Shown one piece after another: positions 37,964 to 53,330 of a DNA stretch of 64,000 nucleotides; position 1 is the first letter of the stretch, and every line of letters starts with the position of its first letter. The notes beneath the pieces are model-generated. The model searched no databases. It was not told where the DNA came from and saw nothing but the letters and a program-made list of their open reading frames with translations. The stretch is taken from the NCBI GenBank assembly GCA_009617715.1, contig VTFK01000294.1:186001-250000 (forward strand), written 5' to 3'. This DNA is from Plectrocnemia conspersa. Taxonomy: Eukaryota > Arthropoda > Insecta > Trichoptera > Polycentropodidae. The position numbers were made by a program, and so were the translations under genes.

Positions 37964-38260
37964 AGTTTCGACGGCTTATCGGTCTGCGGGCACCGCTCGC
38001 GGGACTTCAGACGCGCATGTGCAATGCTTGACTGTTATATATTAAGTATAAGAATTGTAAAATATTATTATTAACGTTATTTATTTTAGTATTAAACGAG
38101 ACGAGACTATTTACTCTTTTTTAGAGTTAAAAAGAATTTGAGGAATAACCTCAAACTTTCATTTTTTTGTAAAAAAGTCAAGTGCATATCTAAGATCAAA
38201 TGTTCCTAAGAAAAAACACTATTCACATACTAACCAATACTATATTTTTTTATTAAATAT
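37964..38260. other. Island tail then AT-rich spacer
   Basis: TTTCGACGGCTTATCGG and CTGCGGGCACCGCTCGCGGG at about 37966-38006, then AT-rich DNA. No feature is called. Confidence 0.4.
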
Positions 38261-38540
38261 TTTATTCTCTAGTTTTACCGAAAGCTACGCGAGAGCAAAC
38301 GATCTTGCGGCCTTCCGAAGGCTCAAGTATTTGTTACCGCCCCAGGGCCATGCGGATCCGTGTTCATAAACAGCCATTTCAGTAAACATTGACTCTGTTT
38401 CGGTAACTTGATCACCGCCGAGGATAAACTGAGAAAGCTTTATTGGCGGCATCCGAATTGATGTGCTGCGAGAAGTGTTACATCGAAAGGGTTAAGCAAA
38501 CAGTCGAGGAGATAAGACGTTAAACGCACTCGGTTTGCTT
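38261..38540. promoter_or_regulatory. GC-richer non-coding island
   Basis: The block has CTTGCGGCCTTCCGAAGGC near 38312, CCAGGGCCATGCGGATCCG near 38342 and GTAACTTGATCACCGCCG near 38402. No frame persists. Confidence 0.3.
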
Positions 38541-38780
38541 TGGATTACGCACATCTATGTTTAACTTGTTGTATGTGTGTGAGAAAGAATCAATTAATAG
38601 ATAAAACAATTGGTGGAATTAATTCGAATATATGATGACACAGTGTTTAGATTGTATTCGTACAATTAAAGCAATTATGAAGTCGTGTAGAATGTAATCC
38701 TCTATTTTACGAATTGAATTAACCTTTTAGAGTTTTAGTTGTTGTATCATTCGTTAATTTTAAAAATCTATATTGCTCGG

Positions 38781-39345
38781 AACTGATGTCCGGTTGAGCA
38801 ATTTTTATCAAATGAAAAACGATGACACATACTAAGCAAACTCATTTGTTTTTGGGAAAAATCCTAATAAATTTAAGTATTCTATTAAAGCCTCATCCCC
38901 GTGACCACGTTATCGAGTTATTAATAAAATTTTATAGCCATCAGTTCGTTGATAAAACAATCATGAAAATTCACCTTCCCCGTTTTTTAATTACTTCCGT
39001 ATTAAAATTCCATTATCAGCGCGTTTCTCTTCGTGTCTCGAGTGCTAAGAAGATTAAAAATTGAAAAAGGACGAATCGCTTCACGGATGCAAATAATTCC
39101 GCGCGCCGTATTTTTTCATTAAGTTCACGCTGGAATTATTCACCTGAAAAAAGGTTGGCGATTGCCGGCCGACGGCCAATGAAGCAATTGTCTAGTACGA
39201 ATCACCAAGACTTTATGTGTTTCCTGTCACAAATTGCGACCAGGCTTCCGGATTAAGGCTAAGACATCGAAGCCTAGAAAACCCAAGCCTCAGAATCCAA
39301 GTGGATACCTTCAAGTGTCTCTCGCGATATAAAGGTTCTGTTGGA
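38781..39345. promoter_or_regulatory. GC-richer non-coding island
   Basis: The block includes TTGCCGGCCGACGGCCAATG near 39163 and CGCTTCACGGATGCAAATAATTCC near 39079, which holds ATGCAAAT, an exact octamer site. The frame at 38822-39064 (+) is open for 80 codons without a known domain. Confidence 0.35.
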
Positions 39346-40727
39346 ACTTGACGTGACTATTTTTGGTCAATTAATATTAATTAGATATATGTAAATATTT
39401 ATATTTTTAATTTTAATGATATTAATAATATCATATATATATAATAATCCCATTTCTAAGCTACTGTACCCTTAAAGTACATTTGAACCCAAAAACTCTT
39501 GTTATTTTAACAAGGTGCTTAAAATAAATATTATCTAGCTGATATTTAATGAAATATATAATATAAGAATATCCTTATAATTTAAAAACAAAATTTTGAA
39601 TAAGGTCCTTGATTATATTTTAATGGTTTTTGTACTTGAAGGCTAAGTGTTTTATATGATAATGTGCGATACTTGATACGTGGCACACGAGCCGTATACG
39701 GCCTGCCATCTGCAACCTGATTATACTAAATAAAAAATAAAAAATTATGTATTATACAAAAACTGTAAATATTTTAAAGCTATTGAACTATTAATAGAAA
39801 ATTTGTGTTTTTTAAAGCTGTTTTTGCTGCATTTGTGTTTACATAAAGCACATATTTATAATATTTTGGTGACCTTTGCACAAAAAAAATATTATTGAAC
39901 ATATGAAAAGAAACATTCTTAAAAGCTGTACTAAAATTTATATTAGCAGAAGATAAAAATGCATTTAACAGGCAAAATTTATTACTATTTAGTGCGTTCC
40001 GTTCTATTTTAAAATTGGTAATGCTGCGCAGCTAAACAAATCTCAGTATTAAGAAATATATTTCATAATTTTACGCTGCTTAAAATTTTAACGTTCACTC
40101 TCTAAAAATAGTTTTAGTTTATTGGTAGCTTAATTAAAAATTACAGATTTGAAACATCAACAATTTTATTTTATGTCTTGTGTGTAAGTAAGTCTAATTT
40201 TACAAATAATCCAAAGCTCAAACCGCCTGCGTTTTACTTAACAATATGTTAATTCGCATCGTGGCCTTTAAAATATGTTTGAATATTCTTTGATTTTATT
40301 TTGGGGAGCACTGGTATAGTTGTATTATTGTATTACCTCACCGAATGGAACATGGTGAAATTATGTCAACTATATAAAATGTAATACGACGCACATCAAG
40401 ATTACAACTTTGTTTTATTTCAACAATATAAAACGTTTTATTTTCAGGTTTTAGAATTGCTGACCATAACTTTTATTACGCCCGATAATATATATATATA
40501 TATTCACTAGGTACCATTACATCGAATAAAACCCGGATTTTTTTTATAGATATGTACGTACATTTCCCGCAAAAGTCAATTATCCTCCGGTCGAAATCGT
40601 AAACGAAAACGGGTGTTACCTTAATTGAAAAATCAAAAAAATAACATAAAAAAATAAAGCATGAATATAGCATATGACACCTATTAATCAGGCTTAAAAG
40701 TCGTTTCATAGATTACCAACTATTACA
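39346..40727. other. AT-rich DNA
   Basis: A mixed patch at 39660-39715 (GTGGCACACGAGCCGTATACG) loosely recalls the end of non-autonomous hAT elements, but is not called. A short (TA)n lies at 40488-40502. The frame at 40476-40709 (-) is unsupported. Confidence 0.45.
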
Positions 40728-40990
40728 TCTATACTATAAAACAGAAAATACATGTGTTTTTCTGTCGGTAATTTTTGCCTAACGTTGAACAGTAGCGACA
40801 TGACATTTGCACTCGTCATTTTGATTGCCATTTGTAAACCAACTGTGGTATTTTTAAATTTTCACTTTAATTTATTGAATGCAAAAACATGCTATTGCAA
40901 TACGTGCTAATGAAACAGCTAAAGAAACTAAGCAGCAACGTGCTGACGATTGATTACGTGCTACTACAGTATGTCAATGAAATATGTATA
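40728..40990 (+). mobile_element. Possible Helitron 5' end with Rep-polyprotein remnant
   Basis: TCTATACTATAAAACAG starts at 40728 right after an A. Helitrons insert between A and T and begin with TC, commonly TCT-TACTA. Downstream, ATG at 40879 opens a short frame reading AIRANETAKETKQQRADD, then TGA at 40951-40953, then LRATTVCQ. The Arg/Glu/Thr/Gln-rich pattern resembles the N-terminal repeats of some Helitron polyproteins. No CTRR end, Rep or helicase motif is visible, so only the start is proposed. Confidence 0.4.
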
Positions 40991-42180
40991 ATAAAATAAA
41001 ATTTTAATAAGATTATATATAAAGTTATTAATTATAAATCAAGCGAGAGTTTATTGTTTATAAATCTATCGGTTTTTGAAAATGCAAAAAATATCTTTAA
41101 AATCATCATATTTCGCTTATCAATAATTTTTTTTACTAACCACTAAACATAAAATGAGCATAGAAATAAAAATATGATAAAAAAATAAAGCTAAGGCAAA
41201 AATTTAAAAAACTTATTATAAAAATAGTTATTACGTAAAATGTAATTAAATTAGTGTTTGTTTGCTCATTGAGTTGTGCAATCGAATATATTTTTTTATT
41301 ATGACCGAAAAGTCTAAATTTTTTTGTATATAAACCCATAATTTCGGCCCAAAAATAGGAAGCAAAAATAAGAAATATTTAAGTTTAAGTTTTTCTTTTA
41401 AGTTTGTGATAAGCACTGTTTATGGGTCATGTTAATAATTGAAAGAGTTTTGACCACGTTCCTTATTTAAAAATGTGTCCAGGATACCATCGCTCAAAAA
41501 AAACTTTTTTTTTCTGGTACGAGCCAATCAGTTTTTAAATACAATTTGAAAATATTAGGTTATTCCGAAATAAAGGTTGAAAAATATTAGCTAGAATTAA
41601 ATGTTTATTTTGTTAATCCAAATTATATTTTCTTCTTAAAATATAACATTTGTTCACCCCCTCATTTTTTTAAAAGTTCTAGCAAGCTCATTTACTAAAC
41701 CACGCATCTATTTACTATTGGGGGGCTTAATTAAAAAAAAAATGGGGCTCTTTGTTAAAATGAAACACCGTGGGAGACCTTTACACATATTAAGGTATGC
41801 GCTATAAATCATAAAAGATTAAATATTTATTTCCTAGAGAACTGATAACATAAGTGATACTTTTTAAAAAAATGTTGATTTTTTTAAGTAATTTATTATT
41901 ATATTAATTGCTTACTAGGTAAAAAATTTTCCATCGTAAATTTTAGGGCATAATTTATTTTTTAAATATCGAAATAAAAAGTCCAGATGTACACCAACAC
42001 ATATCTTACAAAATATGAACTTGGGAATCAACGGCCAAAGCACTAAATTTAGAAAAAGACATTCACTTCAGAATTACCTAATACTATTAGAAGTTTAGTT
42101 GAAATAATAAAAAAAAATTTGAAAGGTAATCTAGAAAGTATGAGATAACTCGAGACGTATAAAATAATGTTGGTTCATAA
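40991..42180. other. AT-rich DNA
   Basis: TTAGGTTATTCCGAAATAAAGG near 41556 looks like a transposon-end motif, but no partner is found. The frame at 41136-41339 (-) is low-complexity. Confidence 0.5.
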
Positions 42181-42560
42181 AGCAGCAGAATTTCATTTTG
42201 CCATTTTTTCTTCTTTTGCTCGAATCATTTTCATTACGCTATGATCTCGTAGTGTGTCGTATATTTTTTTGTCGTCGGAAAAAATATTATGAATCTGGTC
42301 GTTTGGCAAAAGAGCCCTTTAGTGTTGTTGTGCGGTTACCCTTCGCTTTATTATCAAGTGTAAAACAACTCCCCGTCAAGCGAAAAGGGACACCCTTTGT
42401 TCGAGTATTGCGACAGAATATTGAGAAAAATTCTTTAAGGCTCTTTTTGAAGTGATGTTCAACGAAATGGCTGTTGTTTATTTTTTACGTCTTTCCTCAG
42501 CGCTCTCCGATGACAGCTGAAGGAGAAACTATTAGAAACTGAAGTGAAATTACAGACTAA
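42181..42560. promoter_or_regulatory. GC-richer island with an unassigned frame
   Basis: The frame at 42198-42455 (+) is open for 85 codons, starts with a hydrophobic run (FFLLLLESFSL) and is otherwise basic. It could be read as a short signal-anchored protein, but it matches no family I know. The composition is like the other islands, so regulatory DNA is as likely. Confidence 0.25.
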
Positions 42561-42699
42561 GTCACTGGTAATTTAAGATGGATATAAAAAAGATAAGAGT
42601 TATGTTTATATAATATAATTCAACATTATTTTGTATTTAAAATGTAAATAAATGTTAATGTTATTTTTACAGTAGTTATTAAAACTAACCAAGTATCAC

Positions 42700-42860
42700 T
42701 TATGTACCTCAAATTCATATATTAAATAACATTCGATTTACCGCACCGAACGGTTCAATTTAACCCGCATACAGTTAAAATATTACGGCGCCGGTCAACA
42801 CGTTAAATAAGTTGTAGTTATCGCGTGCTTACTCGGCGTGTCATTAATGTGAACGAGACA
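42700..42860. promoter_or_regulatory. Small GC-richer island
   Basis: ACCGCACCGAACGGTTCAATT near 42740 and ATTACGGCGCCGGTCAACACG near 42782, flanked by AT-rich DNA. Confidence 0.3.
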
Positions 42861-43179
42861 TTATATTTTTTTATATTAAAAAATATCGTACTAAAATTTT
42901 AAAGGACCTTTTACGGATCTAAAAAAATGTTACAATTTATATAATGTAAGTTTAAACTGCAGTTTTCTTTATCGGTGTACCGTGCAAAATTGGCAAGCTG
43001 TAATGTGGTCCAGTATCGCAAAACTTAATGGCACTTTATTTTTCTATACGTTTATACAGATGTATCAAAAGTGTATGCATAGGTTAATGGTAGATGGCTA
43101 TTAAAACTTTTATTGTTAAGCGGATATGAAAATATATAGCAAATTTTATAAGCAGAAATAATATTTATTAGTAATGCGG

Positions 43180-43860
43180 TCAAGAGTTATATAAGAGGTA
43201 CATTTGCTTCAATGTACTTCATATTATATATTACAAGTAAAGTTATATGATCACTAGTATAAATATAATTTCGCTAACTCAGTCAGTTAAAATGTATCAA
43301 ACAATTGATTAACGATATCACTGCTAAGTTTAACAGAATTGTTATGGCATATTTTATCACAGAATACTACAATATTTACAATAAATTAAGCCTAAGCAAA
43401 TTATTCTTATAAAAATTCAAAAACTATAGTTAGTTTTTAGAACTTTCCTTATGTAAAGTTAGGTTTAAACAAAAATATGAACATTTCGCAACTGTCAAAT
43501 TGAGTTTCATAGACATTTTAATCTCTTCACGGTCATGCCCGAGTCAACTCAGAAATTTGTATTTTGTGAATTCTCATATCAAAAATTAGCAAATTGCTCA
43601 AGAAAATTATCAATTTAAAAAAAAAAATTGAATTTGTATGAGTATTTTTAAATGTTTCACATCGACTGCTTTATTTTATACCGCTGCATAGGAAAGGGCG
43701 TGTCCATGAAAGAAGCATTTTAAAAGCGCCTATCAGGCAAATTATTTTTTGTTAGTAGAAAAATAAATATCTAACGGTGAAAATATATTTGGCTACAATT
43801 ACCCTGAAATGCTAGTAAAAATATAAGTTAACTCTTAAATCAATGAAACTATTAAATATA
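43180..43860 (+). repeat. Copy B of the dispersed repeat
   Basis: Boxes in order are AATGTATCAAACAATTGATT at about 43291, AAACTATAGTTAGTTTTTAG at about 43422, AAGTTAGGTTTAAAC near 43458, and GCGCCTATCAGGCAAATTA at 43726-43744. The first and last boxes recur in the same order near 63480 and 63720. The middle ones recur inverted at 33775-33845. Confidence 0.65.
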
Positions 43861-44150
43861 ATTGCATCAATATATAGTGTAACTTTATACTGTATTATAA
43901 ATAGCACATTTAGGAATACTATTGCTTCATAAAAAATGCCGCTCACACACAAGAAATAGGCTGCAATAGTGGATATTATTAATAAAGAAAATCATACATA
44001 TGCAAATGGCTTAGTATTAGGTATTAGTATTCCCCCATTATATTGCCATAAGCGGAAACCAATTATTAAGCAGGTGTACATTGAAAATATATATTTAAAA
44101 AGTACTTAAAAAAAAACATGAAATAAATATTTGTACTTGCTGAAAGTTTC

Positions 44151-44357
44151 ATGAATAATCAGAAAATATATATTTTTACAATAAAATTCAATTTTTTGCA
44201 GTTAAATAAACCTTCATCATTAAGAGCCTTTCAATCGATTATTAGCCAAATAGTGAATAAAGACCAACCAGACCAACAACTAGCGATTCTTTGGATATTA
44301 GGATATTGTGTCATTGTGTCATTGTTAATTTATTTTGCAAAAGCTGCTTCAAAATAA
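44151..44357 (+). CDS. Candidate small single-pass membrane protein or exon
   Basis: The frame is 68 codons from ATG. An acceptor-like TTCAATTTTTTGCAG ends at 44201, exactly on a codon boundary. The last 51 codons (LNKPSSLRAFQSIISQ start) could therefore be a terminal exon. Near the end a hydrophobic segment of about 20 residues (LAILWILGYCVIVSLLIYFA) is followed by KAASK and a stop, which is the layout of small mitochondrial or ER membrane proteins. No diagnostic motif is present (for example, the Gly-Gly box of COX7A is missing). It might equally be a chance frame. Confidence 0.3.
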   Translation: MNNQKIYIFTIKFNFLQLNKPSSLRAFQSIISQIVNKDQPDQQLAILWILGYCVIVSLLIYFAKAASK

Positions 44358-44404
44358 TAATAAATTTTATTAAATACGTTTGAAAAATAATTTTCTCTAA
44401 TGAG

Positions 44405-44530
44405 CTTGCGCATTGGTTGCGCAGACCCTGAGGGTCAACATCTGTGGTGCAGGGTATATGGGAAGTCACAGCATCTGGGCTGCAGTTACTTAGGACGCTC
44501 TGGTGACGCAGGCACTCTGGGAGTCTGATT
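44405..44530 (+). repeat. Short GC-richer repeat, copy 1
   Basis: GCGCAGACCCTGAGGGTCAA and GTGGTGCAGGGTATATGGG here match GCGCAGACTCTGGGGGGCAA and GTGACGCAGGGTATCTGG at about 46056-46102. The order and spacing are kept, so the two are related. The family is unknown. Confidence 0.6.
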
Positions 44531-44767
44531 GTTTAAGAGCTGAGTCTTGGTAGTAAAAAATGATAGTCTTTCATTGCAGTAAAGTATTTTGATAATATTG
44601 TGTGATTTATTTAGCTGTTTTTATTAAATAGAGCAAAATTCCGGCAGTATTGGGGAAAAAAAGTGAATAATTAAAAAAGGTTTAATATAACCAAAATAAT
44701 TATTAATAATTTTTAAATTTAATTTAGTACAAAATAAATGTCAGGAAAGAAACACGAAACTTTCTGC

Positions 44768-44800
44768 AAAAATATGTTACAAACTTTGTAACATATTTTT
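44768..44800. repeat. 33-bp perfect palindrome
   Basis: A 16-bp arm (AAAAATATGTTACAAA) and its exact reverse complement flank a single C at 44784. Confidence 0.9.
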
Positions 44801-45592
44801 CCAGTAAAATATAGATTTTTGTTTTTTTACTAATCATCGTTAAGATTTATAATCGCCAAGATATATATATTGTATTTTAAAGTAAATTAGTACCATATAA
44901 ATTTTTTTTTTAAAATTATTTAGTGTTTTTAACTATTAAATTGTGAGTTTTAAGTTAATTATCATTATCAGTTTTAATTATCATTTTCTTCAAATTTATC
45001 TTTATTTTGCTGCCTTTTATAAATAAAATAATAATTATATTTTTAGTACATATACAATTCTAATTTGGTAAAATTTAATTGTGAAAATAAAGCATCTTAT
45101 TAAAATATAATGCGCCATCAAAGCAGAAGCATTTTTTAATTCTGTACAAATCGCAATTTGTATAAGAAAAATAAACGTTTATAAAACAGTCCTAAAAACT
45201 TAGTCACCCAACAATATAAGTGTATCTATTAAAAAGAGCGGTTAAAAGACACTATGTCATTACATAAATGTTTATTAAGAAGTGGAAATTGCTCACTAAA
45301 TCAATTTAGTTGAAATAAATATTTTTAATATTTTCTCAAGCTGCTCGCAGAATATATATTAAAGGGTTTGCAAGAACACGCCACTCATTCACTTTAAAAA
45401 GCAAAAATATTAACTTTATAATGATTTTTAATTATTTATACGACTAATTTACTTTGAACTTCTGTCTCGATTTTAGCTAATTTTGATTTATATCTTTATT
45501 TTGGTATACATATCTAATTTATCTAATAACATAACTACAATATATACTAACAAAATTAACGAAATTTTAACTGATTCGCTTTTGTATTTTGG
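44801..45592. other. AT-rich DNA
   Basis: I see no gene, and no repeat structure beyond homopolymers. Confidence 0.6.
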
Positions 45593-45922
45593 TTTATTTA
45601 TTTATTTTTATTAAATCTTGCGATGAAACCTTATGGGCGTAAGTCCAATGCGTTACAACAGGGTAAATCTGTACCAACTGAGTAAGTTAATCTGATAAAA
45701 AATACCTACAAATAAGTATTAACTATCAGACTAAAAGTCTAGGAATCGATCTATAATAATAATTATATTTATAGCCAATTGATGTTACTGCAGCTGGGGC
45801 CTGTTTTCTAATATTAGCATATTTTTTATAAATAAAAATTCGAATGCCGCTGCCGAGGCACGAACCCGCAACCTCAGAGTTATTAGTCTGAGATGCTACG
45901 GACTACGCTATTTCGTCTTTAT
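45593..45922 (-). mobile_element. SINE derived from tRNA-Ile
   Basis: On the minus strand the head reads TAGCGTAGTCCG (A box, plus coordinates 45899-45910) and GGTTCGTGCC (B box, 45857-45866). Between them is CTAATAA, the seven-base anticodon loop of tRNA-Ile(AAU), with CAGA and TCTG arms. The tRNA-like part is not a gene, because acceptor pairing is lost. A roughly 240-bp unrelated body follows, and the element ends in an A/T-rich AATAAATAAATAA-type tail near 45593. RNA polymerase III transcription from the boxes is the family norm. The 5' and 3' limits are approximate. Confidence 0.75.
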
Positions 45923-46054
45923 AAATAGCTAATATTTAATATTTGTATAAATATATAATTTGGGCAATAACATAAATAATAGATAGTCTATCAAACTAGT
46001 CTTACAAAAAAAGATCATAGAAATACTTGTTATAAAGGACTTTATAATTTTAAG

Positions 46055-46150
46055 CAGCGCAGACTCTGGGGGGCAAATTATGTGACGCAGGGTATCTGGT
46101 AAAACATGGCTTTTATAGATGCAGCATTTGGGTTGTCTAAATATGTTGTA
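46055..46150 (+). repeat. Short GC-richer repeat, copy 2
   Basis: The segment starting GCGCAGACTCTGGGGGG matches the copy at 44421-44480 in the same orientation. The frame at 45929-46207 (-) runs across it and is not a gene. Confidence 0.6.
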
Positions 46151-46489
46151 TATGTTATATAAATGATAATGTATCATAGTAGTATATATAAATAATAAAA
46201 TATTCATAGCAAGTAAAATTTTAAAATAGTATACACTTAAATCTTTGATTTAAATATTCTATATATATATTTAAGAAAAATACAATAATGACCTAGTATT
46301 TTTAACAAAATTAAATGTAAGTTAATGCGTATTTTTATTGTATATTAAAATTATGTTTTTCAAAGAACTATTAAAAGTATTTAAGTCTAGTTTTTTTTTG
46401 TGTAGTATATATATATATAATACCAATAATATTTCATTGCAAAATTTTATCTACTATATATATATATAATATAATATGTTTAAAAAAAC
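46151..46489. other. AT-rich DNA with short (TA)n
   Basis: TA runs lie at about 46261-46272, 46407-46420 and 46456-46470. I see nothing else. Confidence 0.6.
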
Positions 46490-46850
46490 GTCAGGAAATG
46501 GACCTTAAGGTTATTAATCTTCATACAGAGGGTCTCGACTTTTTTCTCTTAAAGCTTAATTTCCTGAGTTTTGCCAAAGTGACCCCTGAGGCGCGTCGCA
46601 CAAAATATTTCTAGTCTTCTATTCAAGGGACTTTAAATTTGATTTATTTACACTCGACGAGTAATCAAATGCGTGATTTGAATTAAATACGAAAACAAAG
46701 TTTGTGTTCCCTTACAAAACACTCCTTTCAAATATCTTTGTTGTACACGCAATAAGTTTAGAGTTCGATCCTTATTGTATATTAAATGTAAAACCAGTAA
46801 TATAGTAGCGAGAGACAGCTGTTTATTGAATATATACATATAATTTTATT
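46490..46850. promoter_or_regulatory. GC-richer non-coding island
   Basis: GTGACCCCTGAGGCGCGTCGC lies near 46580, and ATCAAATGCGTGATTTGAATT near 46665. The frame at 46648-46839 (-) is unassigned. Confidence 0.3.
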
Positions 46851-50640
<3,790 letters not shown>

Positions 50641-51060
50641 AGGTCTTATTAGATGCGATGCGTGGTGTTTTTTTTTTGTGTGGGCAATGAATGTCTGGTG
50701 ATTTTTTCATATGTCTTGCGAATAAAACGAGCAGCATAAGAACTACGGTATAATATGATCATGCCAATGTTTCAGTTTTGCTTATTTAAATTTAGTATAT
50801 AAGGATACATTTTAACATAATATACAATAATTTTAATAAAACGTACTTAATATTAGCAAATTCTTGCTGTAACATTTCAATTAATCTCAGGTAATTCTTG
50901 ATTATTTTTAATTGGAAAAGCTCTCTTCCTTCAAGGCATTTTATGCGCTATTTGCGGCGGAAAAATATCAGTCTGGGCCATATATTGGTATCGGTTATTT
51001 TCAAAATATATTTTTGATAATTTACTAATTAATTTAATAATTTTGGAATATTTTCAAAAA
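50641..51060. other. AT-rich DNA
   Basis: I see nothing beyond a T-run near 50668. Confidence 0.55.
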
Positions 51061-51078
51061 ACAAACATCAATGCTTAT

Positions 51079-51315
51079 TTAGCGGCATAGCTCAAAATTA
51101 GGTTCTAAAGTTTGTGACCTCAACTCTGTAGTCAAATAATCAGAGAACAGACAGTGTGACTTCAAGCAGTGTTTCGCCTGCTCGTTCCACACAGTATCCC
51201 TCATATAAACGGTACATATATTATATAAATAGTCCTGTAAGGTGCAGTTCGTTGGCTCGTGCTTGGCCGACGTCCAGAAATAGTAATTGGTGATTTTTTT
51301 ACAGTAGTACTCCAC
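51079..51315 (-). CDS. Candidate Cys-rich coding exon (78 codons)
   Basis: The minus frame is open from a stop just upstream (TAA six bases before the GTG/start region) to a stop near 51079. It encodes about six Cys in CKKITNYYFWTSAKHE, NCTLQDYLYNIC and KHCLKSHC. The codons are less AT-biased than chance frames nearby. No family is recognised, and no clear acceptor precedes it. It could be the last exon of a gene, a pseudogene or a transposon piece. Confidence 0.3.
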   Translation of the reverse strand: MEYYCKKITNYYFWTSAKHEPTNCTLQDYLYNICTVYMRDTVWNEQAKHCLKSHCLFSDYLTTELRSQTLEPNFELCR

Positions 51316-51500
51316 GCGGTCTTAGTTAAAATTATTTCGGCAGGTAAATATTTACCGTATGACGTCACTGATTTAGGTAAGAGTACCGTGAGATTTTCGG
51401 GTGGGTGTTAAGCCATCAGCGTTCGTGACGTCACCGGCGAGATCAATGATTGCGAAATTGTGGGCGTAGAGATACGCACACTACGTTTCAATATCATGTA
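51316..51500. promoter_or_regulatory. Island with two CRE palindromes
   Basis: TGACGTCA occurs at 51360-51367 and again at 51426-51433, 66 bp apart. GTAAATATTTAC (51343-51354) is also a perfect 12-bp palindrome that contains a forkhead-like TAAATA core. GC content is raised. A CREB/ATF-responsive element is plausible but inferred. Confidence 0.4.
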
Positions 51501-53330
51501 CGCCAACTGTGTACATTCAGATAAAACAAGTACAATGTTTGTGACAAGCATCAATCATGGGTTACAATCACTTTCAAATCCAAAGCTGTGTAAATGTTTA
51601 GTTTTAGTTGTTTTATGCAGTAAAGATAATCTACGAGCTTACGTCATCAGAAATGTTTTTAATGATATTAAGTATCATAATGGGACGTGTGCAATCGTGT
51701 ATTTTTTACTATTATTAGTAAAAACATGATTTTCTTACGTTTTACTAAATTTTAAATGCGAATTAAATTCGGAATGTAAAGAAGTCTAAAAAATATTAAA
51801 TTTTGGGGTTGACTTATAATAACCTCAAAACACCTCTTTATTTATATTTAAAAATATTTTATAAATAAAATATTTACAATGCACTTTCTTGATTCCAATG
51901 TCAAAAAGGTCGTTTTAAAGTCCTTTTTCCGGTTAAATACAGTTTAGATAAAAGTTCTACACACTTATTTTTGTAACGACTATTCGTCAAAGAAAACAAC
52001 ATTTTAATTGATGAACGCGACACCAACATTGCTATAAACAGATATTAGTTAATGATGAATTTTAGTAGCAGTTTTTTCGCATAAAGGAATTACTGAGGTC
52101 TGAATAATATTGCCCCGTCACGTGGACCCTAGAAAAACAGCAGTATCACTAACCGAGTAAAAACATTACTTCCACGTGACAAACTTTATATTTATTCATA
52201 TACATATGAGATAATTAATCATAGAAGCATTTAAAGATAAGCTATGAAAGAAGCAGACATTTTTTTGAAGTTTTAAAATAAACCAATTTCTACTCAGACA
52301 AAAAATTAAGCTTCTCGGATTATTCTTTCAAAATTCTCATAATCAAGATTAATACTAAAATATTATAAATTGAGGTAAAAATGAAGTCACCTCAATTCTA
52401 TAATTTACTATGTATTTACTATAATTTACCTTTAGACATGTACTGTAATACGTATAATGATAATCATTGAACAACAAACCAATAGTTTAACTATTATTTT
52501 AATTAATATTGGTACAGAAATAATCTAAAAATTGTCTTCAAAATTAAAACTGATGAGTTTAATTTTTAGTAGCATGATCACAAACAATATTATAAAAAAA
52601 ATTAGTATAATATAAATATAATTACTAAATTGACAAAGGCATGATTTTTAACGTAGTTCCCTTGCTTTTCCGTGCCCTAATTTCAAGTTTATTTATACCA
52701 TTACAAAATGCACCTCTTCCTTCAGTTATGGTTTCTCAATGTCTCTTTGAGTAGACTACTAGGCAATAGACTGTATGTTTTTTGGAGACGAAACTTGGAG
52801 TAAATACATGAAAACTAAACTTAAAGAAAAAAAACAACCACCGTGGAAAATTGTACGGTCATTTTAAAAGACACATAATTGTATAGTCTATATATAATTT
52901 TTTTTTGTTATATTATACTAACATGTTAAATTATTTTTCAAGTAACTACCAAAGTTTATGTTTAAGAAAGATTATAAAAGACTAAAAAGTTACATTAATT
53001 AAAAAATGCTGTTCATGCTACGATACGTTATCGAATACTATTATATCGATGCAAAAATAAAGAATGAAAATATTGATGCTTATTTTAGACAATGACCATA
53101 TTTTTTTTAAAGTTAAATATATTTCAAGTTATAAATACATTGCATTGTAATAAAAAAACAATTCATCACTAAAATAACCCATTAGTGGTTTACAAATGCT
53201 AACACACAAGTCACTTAAAAAGCCTATTTCGTGCTTTCAGTGTATATTAAGAGCGTGCTACTATATTTGATAAGCTCTATATATAATATTCGTTATATAA
53301 TATAATAAAATTTTCACACGTTTTACCCTA
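51501..53330. other. AT-rich DNA
   Basis: The frame at 51460-51729 (+) is unassigned. A short mixed patch at 52108-52180 has the pair CACGTGGACC and TTCCACGTGAC about 55 bp apart. I see no gene. Confidence 0.5.

Noticed and set aside
39660..39720. Non-autonomous hAT end near GGCACACGAGCCGTATACGG
   Set aside because: No matching second end or 8-bp duplication was seen.
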